64,000 nucleotides of DNA from Fallopia convolvulus (taxonomy: Eukaryota > Streptophyta > Magnoliopsida > Caryophyllales > Polygonaceae): positions 32,365,683 through 32,429,682 of the forward strand of contig OZ024737.1 of NCBI GenBank assembly GCA_964016875.1, written 5' to 3'. The first letter of the stretch is position 1. Every line of letters starts with the position of its first letter. The position numbers were made by a program, and so were the translations under genes. The notes below the pieces were generated by a model that had not been told where the DNA came from, did not search any database, and was given only the letters and a program-made list of their open reading frames with translations. Positions 22,700 through 31,497 of this stretch are shown here, in pieces.

Positions 22700-23001
22700 A
22701 TATCCTAAAAAATCAAGGATATTAACTACTATTATTTTAACCAACAGGGACTGCCAAATTTCAAACTATGCATTCCAAGGTGCATGTTCATACTCCTCGA
22801 TGAGCTTGCAAGGGGTATTAATATAAGAATATTATATTTTAGAATAGAATGTTTGTTCATAAAAAGATTATATCTAGTGTATATTATTCTATCTAGCTTT
22901 ATTATTTGAGCTCCAAAGAGTTTCATAATTTATGTATAAATACATTTATAATCAATAAGAAGGGCAAGAAACTTCTTTATAACCAAATTTCATTCTTTAC
23001 A
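22700..23001 (+). repeat. Copia-type LTR copy A
   Basis: Ends CATTCTTTACA directly before TGGTATCAGAGCT (from 23002). It contains a TATA-like TGTATAAATACA near 22934. Homologous to 23228-23424 and 26520-26664. The left border is approximate. Confidence 0.65.
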
Positions 23002-23227
23002 TGGTATCAGAGCTATTGTCTTTACCTTCACTAAGCTTATTTGGATTCATCTAACTTTTTCAGGAACTTCACGCAACTTTACAAACGCCGCTTGTCTTAT
23101 TGTGCGATAATTGCTAATCACGTCTTCTATTAGCGTTCTAAACACATCAATAATGATAACAATTTTGTTCGAGAACAATTTGAAGAGGGGTCCCTGGTGG
23201 TTCTGTATATAGGGCACCAGGTCAAGC

Positions 23228-23424
23228 TGTTGAAATTTTAACCAAAGTTGCAAGGACTACCAAATTCCAAACTCTGCATTCCAAGGCGCATGTCCATAGA
23301 ATATTTGTTCATAGAAAGATTATATGTTATGTATGTTATTCTGTCCTTAGTCTTATTATTTGGGCTCTAAGGAGTTCCATAATCTATGTATAAATACAAT
23401 TACAACCAAAATACATTCTTTATA
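23228..23424 (+). repeat. Copia-type LTR copy B (internally shortened)
   Basis: Starts TGTTGAAATTTTAACC and ends before TGGTATCAGAGCT at 23425. It matches copy A but lacks its middle part. Between A and B lies about 225 bp of leader, also repeated after B, so A and B form a partial tandem. Confidence 0.65.
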
Positions 23425-23439
23425 TGGTATCAGAGCTTC

Positions 23440-25227
23440 ACGCACGTCTATCCTATTATGCGACAATTTGAGTGCAACCTACAATGTCTACAAATCATGT
23501 CTTCCATCAGCGTCGTAAGAATATCAAATTCCATTATCATTTTGTTCGAGAATAAGGCTTTGTGCGACAACACTTATTTGGTTGCTTATAAGTATCTAGT
23601 TGCTTATCTGAAAAATATAAAAATCGTTGTACGTGTTCGACAACACTTGCTTATTTGAAATAAGGTACTTATTTTCGATACTTATCTGTTGAAAAAATAA
23701 TTAGCATCCTCCACCTTATTTCAAACAAGCTAACTTATCTACCAAAATATAAGCAAGTGGGGTCCACACAAAATTATTTTCACCCTTTTTCACCCCTTGC
23801 TTATAATATCAACAATTTATTTTAGCGAACACATCTCGGATTATTTGAAAAAAAATAGCAATCGATATCAACATCTCATATCAGCATAAGAAAACATAAG
23901 TATTAATATCAGCATCAACATCAACACCGATAAGTATCGATTTGCCGAACGAAACCTAAGTTAATGAGAGATTTATTGTGGTTCAGTATGCGAAATGACC
24001 TACAGAATGACTCATAGGAAAAATGAATGTGAGACTGACATGTAGCAAGAAGGTTTCTTCTTTAGTATGGTTGTGTTCGGCAAATCTTTGATGATGTTGA
24101 TGCTGATGCTGATTGTATGTTGAGTCTGATTGTATGTTGATGCTAATATTAGTTGTTTATTTCCGATACATGAAAGTAAAACCTTATTTATGAAATAAGT
24201 AAGTGGTGTTCGGTTAGAGGGTTTGATGATTTTTAAAAAGATAAAAAAAGATTTGTCCAAATTCCACTTACAAAATTAAAAAATTACACCCTTTTAAAAC
24301 CCACATTTATGAAACCCTAGTTTCCTTTTTTCCTTTCACTTGTCATCCCCTCCTACTCCCTCCTTTGTCCATTTAATTAGGGTTCAATAATGGATATAGG
24401 AAAAACCTAATTTCAGATGTCGGGCAAAAAAGAAGAGATCTGAGAAAGAATGGCTAGAGGAAACCAACATGACTTTAGATCTGGAGGAAGAGGGAAACAA
24501 AAAAGGTGGAGGAAGAGGGAGGAATGGCGAGAGCAACCAAATCGACTTTTAGTGGTAGAGGTAGTCGGCAGCGGCGGCGTCAGTCGTCCTAGCGAGACAA
24601 TGGTGTGTCGTCGGTCGTCTTCCTCCTTCGGCGCCGCTGGGCTGCTTAGTTCAATCTGGGGTTGTCTTCCTCCTTGGCACCGTTGGCTGCTCCTCAAACA
24701 GCAGACTTCTCAATCGTGAGTAATTTTTTCTATATGGGGTAGTAAAGAAAAGTGGAGGTTGGGCCCATTGCTTATTTTTTAGAGGATAAGTTTGTTTATT
24801 TCACATAAGCATGAGGGTTGTTGATTATTTTTTCTGCTTATAAGCACCCGAAATAAGTTTGCAAATCGTTGGTTGCACCTTTGTTGCTTATTATTCCAAA
24901 TATGCAATAGAGTGCTTATAAGCAGTTAAAATAAGTCACACAAAACGCAACCTATATAGATAGATCGTTGAATTTTAATTCTTGTTAAAAAAACAAAAAA
25001 AATAATTAATTAAAAAAGAGTTAAAGATTTGATTGATATAGATTTTTTTAACAAATTTAGATAAAGATATAAATATTTGGATACGGTTAAGATTATCATC
25101 TATTAAAAATTTTAATAAATTTTTTAAAGGCTTAATGACGCGGCTCCACATATCGAAATAAACTACATACCGACACATTGGCGAATGAGCGTGAGGCTAA
25201 CATGTGGCAAGAAGGCTTCTTCTTTAG
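23440..25227. other. MITE-rich intergenic block
   Basis: 23820-23965 and 24065-24200 look like inverted halves of a diverged foldback element (TCAGCATCAACATCAAC versus GATGTTGATGCTGATGC, with TTTGCCGAACG versus TTCGGCAAA). The phrase CATGTAGCAAGAAGG..CTTCTTTAGTA near 24040 recurs at 25198-25230 and 26470-26500, so a dispersed repeat flanks the next elements. The frames at 24413-24719 look like chance. Confidence 0.45.
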
Positions 25228-25229
25228 TA

Positions 25230-25887
25230 CAGTAGAACCTCTCTAAATTAATACTCGGTAAATTAATAAACTCTCTAAATTAATATTTTTCTCCGGTCCC
25301 GACTTGGGCCAATGTAAAATTTAACAAATTTCGATAAGATAATAAATTTTAAAAAAACCACCATATAAATATAAGGTCCTATTAATATCATAAATTAATA
25401 ATTATATAAAAAGTTATATAGTCATAAGTAAGAAAATCTAATGAAATATGATTGTAGTGTTGTTTGTTTTTTCTTAGTTCAATTGGAGCTCATCTATAAC
25501 TTTTCTTATTGGATCCAACATTTCTAGCGTTGTTTTGAAAATAAATTTTGCAATGTCAACTATAATCATTCTTTGTGACTTCATCTCATGAATGAATTTT
25601 GCAATGTCTAAAGCAATTTGCTATTGCCTCTTGCTCAACATTAACTATGAAAGACGAGACTATAAGATTGATAGCAACCAAAACATTAATCTTACATGGA
25701 TCAAATTGTCCCAACTCATAATCTTCTAAAATCCTACAATAAAATCATGTATGATAGTGCATTTTGAAAGCTATTATTACAAAAATCTCTTTAAATTAAT
25801 AAATATTAATTTATCGGTTAATTAATATCTCTATAAAATAATAAAATATCATGGTCCCAACCTTATTAATTTATAGAGGTTTAACTG
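25230..25887. mobile_element. pogo-like (Tc1/mariner superfamily) non-autonomous element
   Basis: 658 bp between TA dinucleotides (25228-25229 and 25888-25889). Ends are inverted: CAGTAGAACCTCTCTAAATT on the left and CAGTTAAACCTCTATAAATT read inward on the right. CAGTxxAACCTC ends with a TA target are typical of pogo/Tigger-like elements (Emigrant/Lemi1 in plants). The interior (25440-25800) gives broken minus-strand coding traces (DIAKFIHEMKSQ-like), suggesting a deleted autonomous copy. Confidence 0.8.
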
Positions 25888-26048
25888 TATATATAGATAG
25901 AAGATGATTAAACTTTAATTCTTGTTAAAAAAACAAAAACAATATATAATTAATTAAAAAAGATTTGATAGATATAGATTTATTTATTAATTTTTAACAA
26001 ATTTAGATAAAGATAGATATATTTAAATATGGTTAGGATTATCTTCTA

Positions 26049-26371
26049 CTCCCTCCATCCCCGAAAGTTTGTCCTAAAGAACAACTTTCATATATATTAA
26101 GAAATGGGTAGAAAAGATAAAGTAGGCAATAGGGGGAAGGGAGAGAGTGTGATTGTGATGGGTAAAAGTGGGAAGAAAGAGAAAAAGAAAGAAAAAGACT
26201 AAAATGGGTTTGAAGGGGTGGATTTTTTGTTAGATAATGGGGGTAAGAGATGAGATAAAATGAGGGTAATATTGTAAGAAAAATTGATATAAAAGGAAAG
26301 TTAAAAAGGTGGACAAACTTTACGGGACACCAATAGAGGAATACAAGACAAACTTTCGGGGACGAAAGGAG
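26049..26371. mobile_element. Stowaway MITE
   Basis: 323 bp with the classic Stowaway ends: CTCCCTCCATCCCCGAAAG on the left and CTCCTTTCGTCCCCGAAAG read inward on the right. It is flanked by TA on both sides. No ORF. Confidence 0.93.
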
Positions 26372-26519
26372 TATTAAATTTTTTAAAACATTTTTCAAAG
26401 GCTTGATTACGTGGCTCCACATATGCGAAATAAACTACAGATCGACACATATGCAAAATGAACGTCAGACTCACATGTGGCAAGAATGCTTCTCTTTAGT
26501 ATATAGGTAGATTATTTGA

Positions 26520-26664
26520 TCATAATTTTTTTTATCTTGTGTATATTATTATATCCTTAGTCTTATTACTTAAACTCCAAGGAGTTTCATAATCCAAGTA
26601 TAAATACACTTTCAATCAATGAAGATTAAGAAAAACTTTTACAACCAAATTACATGTTTTTTCA
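26520..26664 (+). repeat. Copia-type LTR copy C with primer site
   Basis: Related to the LTRs at 22700 and 23228 (AAACTCCAAGGAGTTTCATA, TATAAATACA). It ends TTCA before TGGTATCAGAGCT at 26665. Downstream leader sequence to about 26850 matches that after copies A and B. The frame 26778-27185 continues into unrecognised sequence, with no gag motif that I can identify. Confidence 0.65.
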
Positions 26665-27185
26665 TGGTATCAGAGCTATTTTATTTACCTACACTAAGCT
26701 TATTTGGATTCAACAACTTCGTTAGAAACTTCACACATCTCTACATACGCCGACTATCCTATTGTGCGAAAATTTAAGTGCAATCTACATGTCTTCTAGT
26801 CATGTCTTTCATTAGCATTTTTAGCAAACCGATTATCATTTTGTTCGATAACAAGTCTCCTTTGCCCTTGTTTTTCTCGTTTGCCACCAAGGCCAACTCT
26901 TGGCTCATGTGGCTCAAACAAAGTTCTCCTCTAAAGCGTGAAGCATCCTGGAGTACATGTTCTATTTGCAAAAAGGGGCGAGACTTATGCATCTCAAATC
27001 CCAAATGCAAAATTTCTCAAAGGGAAGTCTTTCTATCCTTGAATTTGTTGACAAAAAACGATCTTTTTTCGAATTCTCGTGCAGAGTTCAAATATCTAAT
27101 GCTGAAACAAGAGTTTGTCGAGTGCATCCTTCATAGTCTCAATGCCTCATACTCTCGTTTTATGTTGGCATACAACATGCCATGA

Positions 27186-27739
27186 CACAAAATTAATTCG
27201 GATGAGCTCCTTGAACTGCTCTTGCGAGAACAAGACGGCATCTTGAGCCTTTTGAGGTTGCTTAGCACGACTCAAATTCCAACCAATGTTGTCGTTTTGT
27301 CTTTTTATTTTTAACCAATTTGAAGTTATCCATTCTGATCCATTAACATTTTTCATTGTTACCGTTAAAATAAAATTGACTATCTACTACTATTAAGATC
27401 ATTTTATTTAAAGTTGATCAATGGAATCCAAGATTTGTAATGTACTGATACGTAAGTGGTTGTGTAATTATTAAAATATGGGTAATCATATTGGAATTGT
27501 TGAAATATTGGTAATTATATGAACTATTTGTATATATTTAGGTAAAATTATAATAAACATATTTTTCTTATAGTGGCACGGCTAAATTTATATATATTGA
27601 TACAAAACAATACAATAGCATTTCAACCCAAAAAATACAATAGTCTAATATTGGATAGTATATCAAACAAGTTAAAATGAAACATAGGTTGCACCATAAA
27701 CATTGCATAATGAAATGAAAAAATAAATACATATGATGC
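27186..27739. other. AT-rich, nothing recognised
   Basis: No ORF or repeat border seen. Confidence 0.5.
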
Positions 27740-27994
27740 TTAAGGTGTAGCACGATCCTCCACATGCAAGTTCAAACGACAAAGTAGGGAGAAGTGAAAG
27801 CTAAATAGCCACTTCTTGATACAATGTGAATGGAAAACATGGTAGCAAGGCTTCCTCGTAAGTATCGCATTTGGCAGAAAGACATCAAGACAAATCACAC
27901 ATTCATCACAATTTGTATCGTTTATTGTGACTTGCTCAAGAGATTCTATAGCAGAGACATTGCATAGGTGATGTACGCACATTACTACTAACAA
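27740..27994 (-). pseudogene. RING-H2 finger gene fragment, one metal ligand lost
   Basis: Minus-strand residues ESLEQVTINDTNCDECVICL, then KPCYHVFHSHCIKKWL, match the N-terminal two thirds of a plant RING-H2 E3 ligase domain (C-x2-C..C-x-H-x2-H-x2-C). Where the last C-P-x-C pair is expected the sequence reads SLLCRL, so one cysteine is gone. The coding frame upstream appears to continue at about 28085-28172 and 28638-28725, separated by a hAT MITE. Loss of a ligand plus the insertion argues for a pseudogene. Confidence 0.7.
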
Positions 27995-28172
27995 TCAATA
28001 TAAACAATTATAATGGTAATGATACAAGAAAAATATAATAAATAGTTTTAAAATAGATATACCTAGAGATAATTGCGTTCATTTCATTAGGGTCTCCTAA
28101 TCAGGTTCATAATCATAATCAACTAAGTCTTACCTACCATTGTTTGAGGTAATGTGAGATCATATTGTTGGG

Positions 28173-28629
28173 TAGGGCTGGGCATAGGTCCAAAACCGGA
28201 CCGGACCGGGACCGAAATCCTCCAAATCTTTGGACCTAGGACCGGACCTAAATTTCTCGGTCCGGTCCGGTCCGGTCCAGTTTTGGACCGGTTTGGACCT
28301 GGATATTATTTTTTTTTAAAAATTAATATTTTTCAAAGAAAAATTTATGTTTTTAGTAAAAACAATTACGTATTATTTATGAAAAATATAATGTTACGAA
28401 GTATATACATAAAAGTGAAACTTAAATAATAAAAAATAAATTTTATGACATAAGAAATATTATTTATATATATAAATTTATAATTTTATATATATTTTAA
28501 AAAAGTCGGTCCGGACCGGACCGGGACCGAAAGTTCTAAAATTCATGGACCGAGGACCGAACCTATTAACACTCGGTCCGGTCGGTCCGGTCCAAAATTC
28601 CGGTCCGGACCTAAATTTGCACAGCCCTA
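28173..28629. mobile_element. hAT-type MITE with GGTCCGG arrays
   Basis: 457 bp with an exact 8-bp duplication TTGTTGGG (28165-28172 and 28630-28637). The ends are inverted: TAGGGCTGGGC and, read inward from the right, TAGGGCTGTGC. Dense GGTCCGGACC/GGACCGG units fill both subterminal regions (28190-28300, 28505-28615) around an AT-rich core. No transposase. It is inserted in the RING-H2 gene remnant. Confidence 0.9.
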
Positions 28630-28639
28630 TTGTTGGGAC

Positions 28640-29529
28640 AAAATCTTGTTCAATTAAGTCTCTTTCATGATGCACACAAGTAGCCATTGTAGCATAATTG
28701 AAAAAGGTTGTGAACTTCTTCATAAGTTATGGGGAGCCCGATTCATGGAGAAGATGACATAAGCTCAATAATATCAAAATCTGATATTTCACTATATATA
28801 ATTCCTAACATGTAACTACCACATGCATGTAATAATTTCCACAACTGACATGATATTCATTGCGGAGAATAAGAGGAGGGATCATAGTTCTCTACATAAC
28901 AAAAACATATAAAGATAAACATATTGGAAGCACAATAACATGACAACTTTCAAACATAATTTGTAAAGATATAAAATTGCACATTTGCTATTGAGTCTAT
29001 AAAATATATTTTTGAAAAGTGTGAATTTCAGTAAGAATTGATGATAGCAAGTGAATAATTTTTTTTCTTGAGCTCATAAAAATTTGAGAGAGAAAAAAAA
29101 TTGTGGGAGAAGTGGAGAAAGTAGTACAGAAGAATCGTAGGAGAAATGAGAGAGTAGCTTAAAAATTGTGAAAAAAATTTGAACATCTTTTTATTAATTG
29201 AAATTTTCTTTAAATAATATGTAACAAATAATAGTTGTTTGTTGTAATGATGACCCAAAGATAAGACCTAATTTAATTTTTTTTATTACTACATTTTTTC
29301 AACAATTATTATGTGGCACAATCTTCTACACTAACATAGGTTTTGATTTTTTTTTATCAAAACATAGGTTTTGCTTTAGTAATGTATTAGGGTAGTGTCT
29401 AATCCCTGATAAATCATTTCTATAAAAAAATACAATTTGAAGGAAAATTTACTCATCACACTCACAAAGACAACATGCAAAAGAGTAAGAAATTTGACGA
29501 TGAAGCATTGCGGCAACCACTTTCAACGG
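28640..29529. other. RING gene upstream remnant, then unassigned AT-rich DNA
   Basis: 28640-28723 likely belongs to the first part of the RING gene remnant (minus-strand MKKFTTFFNYATMATC). From 28740 to 29529 nothing is recognisable. Confidence 0.4.
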
Positions 29530-29596
29530 CTATTGGATTAGTTATTGGATTAGTGTTTTGTCCCCTCATTGGAGTACTCGATCACGATCAAAGGGG

Positions 29597-29788
29597 TCAT
29601 TGGGGATCGTCGTGGAAGCACACGCACTCCTCTAAATGAACTTGCTCCCCCTCCTCTTCCTCCAAAATCTCACGGGCCGCCTCTAACTTATGCTCTAAAA
29701 ATTCGAGCTCTTCTTTGGCGTGCATCACATCAATCTCCAACTTCAAAACATGATATTTTGGGCAATGCATAACTCTGCGAAAAGGCAC
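29597..29788 (-). pseudogene. 5S-LTR element internal ORF, N-terminal part (copy at left end)
   Basis: A frame just after the primer site reads MPFRRVMHCPKYHVLKLEID and then a charged coiled-coil-like stretch ending in an acidic run. It is clearly homologous to 35513-35713 (MLFRRVMSCPKCHVLQIEID) and to the frame at about 50910-50770. The conserved C-P-K-C start and predicted helix are the only visible features. I do not recognise the family. Confidence 0.6.
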
Positions 29789-29858
29789 AGAAGTTAAAAA
29801 GGTCAGAAATAATAATCAATCTAAGGAATGACAGTATAACGTTATGACTCTGATACCA

Positions 29859-30019
29859 TTCAAACCTGAGGACTTCCAAAGAGGTCACCTATCCTATTAC
29901 TACTCTTTCCCTTGCACGCTTAATTTCTGAGTTTTTCTCCCTCCCTCAAAACCAGAAAAAGAAGAGCTCTTGTTGAGATGGGAGCACCTCAATCCCTTAT
30001 AAATTATCAGGGTGTTACA
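29859..30019 (-). repeat. 5S-LTR copy a
   Basis: 161 bp, beginning TGTAACACCCTGATAATTTA. Its second half reads TTAAGCGTGCAAGGGA, GAGTAGTAATAGGAT and AGGTGACCTC, parallel to the plant 5S rRNA 3' half. It ends next to TGGTATCAGAGTC. The terminal TGCA has decayed to TGAA. Confidence 0.8.
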
Positions 30020-30124
30020 ATCTCCCGCACTTAAACACTTGACGTTCTCATCAAGCCCCAAGCATCGCCCTCTGAATCAAATAACCACCCTTTGGACCAA
30101 GTCATCTTGTAACCTAGAGTCGGC

Positions 30125-30210
30125 TCTGATACCATTTGTATGGACCAAGCCTTTTAGAAACGATATCCCATTCCAACCAAAGGACTTTCCATGAGGTTCA
30201 TCCAAAACGA
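30125..30210 (-). repeat. Second-type primer site and degraded 5S-like segment (R1)
   Basis: TGGTATCAGAGCCGACTC on the minus strand at 30134-30117. On its 5' side lies a decayed 5S-like phrase (GGATGAACCTCATGGAAAG). The same arrangement is better preserved in the other units at 34680-34815, 49612-49760 and 51262-51420. Confidence 0.6.
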
Positions 30211-30300
30211 TAACCCAATCAGGAAACATGATATATGTAACTTAGAGTCGGCTTTGATACTATTTGTATGGATGCTCTTTCTCTCATTGTGATTGTAGAT

Positions 30301-30937
30301 TTGCCCCCGAATTTGTGCATTTTAGAATGCTAGCGATGGAATTGTATTTGAATGCTAGCGACGAGTTCTAACGAAGAAATTGTATATGAATTTTCTTATT
30401 TTTAGTTTTTTTTCTAAAATGTTGGATAGATTGTCATGTATGTGTTGGATTTTCTGGGCTTTTTGTTTGTTTGTTGGGCTGTTTGACAGTTCCTTCTGTG
30501 AAATTTCTATGTTAGGGACTTTTATTTATGTCAAGAAATCTGTTTAGATTAATTTTTTTCTGATGGTAACTAATTTTATATTTATCAATAAAGAACGAAT
30601 AGTTCAGAATCATTAGAATCAACCTTATCATTAGGCTCTGCAGAACATGAAGAAAATGTCAACAAAAGCCTAATGATAAGGTTGATTCTAATACTTCTGA
30701 ACTCTTCGTTCTTTGCAGATCAATATAAAATTAGTTCCCATCAGAAAAAACTAATTAATCTAAACACATTTCTTGACATAAATAAAAGCCCCTAACACAG
30801 AAATTTCACAAGAGAAACTGACGCATTGAAACACCCCAACAAACAAGAAAAGTTAAAAATCCTTCTTTAAAACTCGTCGCTGGCATTCGAATACAATTCC
30901 ATCGATGGCATTCTAAAATGCCCAAATTCGGGGGCAA
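30301..30937. repeat. Large foldback element
   Basis: Left arm 30301-30637 and right arm 30667-30937 are inverted copies (TTGCCCCCGAATTTG .. CAAATTCGGGGGCAA outermost, AGCCTAATGATAAGGTTG innermost) with a 29-bp loop. The arms differ by small changes and by extra sequence in the left arm (around 30420-30465). Outside the arms, GAGTCGGCTTTGATAC and GTATCATAGCCGACTC are also inverted, so the host primer-site sequence may belong to the foldback. No ORF. Confidence 0.85.
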
Positions 30938-31276
30938 AAATATCAAGTATCATAGCCGACTCTAGAAACAATATCCCATTCCATTCTGGTAATACTCTTG
31001 GTTGCGTGCATCGGAACCCACTAGGTTCCCATCACTACGACTTTGTGTGTTTGAGTGACTCATCTATATATCTGAAAAGAACAAATAAATAAGAATGAAC
31101 CATGATACTCATGACATAAACCACAACTTTTATTTATAAAACAAAACTTGCAATAAGTTCATAATTCTTATAAGTCTCAATACAAACCATCAAAACCAAC
31201 ATAAGTAAACAACCATGTCCAACAAAACATCCATTGTTCCAAACTTAAAATGAAGCTGACACAACATAAACATAAA

Positions 31277-31497
31277 CTAACAACTCATAGGTAACTTCCT
31301 TTTGGCGTCCACCATGTCCAAAACTGCGACGTCGTACTTCTCGGGCTCAATCGCAGCAGCATTCTCCTAGAGAAGATCCAAACCGTAATCAATCTGGCTC
31401 CTCAATGTCTCAATGCTCTCCTGCTCCCTAGTCAGGCTAGTCATCAACTGGCGCACATTCGTCTCATGGCTAGTCAGGAATCCCTCCCAGGTGGATA
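31277..31497 (-). pseudogene. 5S-LTR element internal ORF, C-terminal part (unit R1)
   Basis: Minus-strand codons give LTSHETNVRQLMTSLTREQE, then a helix-like stretch and YDVAVLDMVDAKRK. This is homologous to the C-terminal ends of the frames in R3 (50009-50380) and R4 (51655-52262). It is truncated upstream by the LTR at 31498. Confidence 0.65.

Noticed and set aside
24413..24719. Opposed ORFs of about 90 codons, Arg/Ser-rich
   Set aside because: No homology recognised, no splice or promoter context, and in a MITE-rich block.
29859..30019. Genuine 5S rRNA gene on the minus strand
   Set aside because: Only the 3' half of 5S is present, joined to TG-initial LTR sequence and a primer site, and no tandem 5S spacer array exists. 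An LTR-embedded 5S-like segment is the better call.
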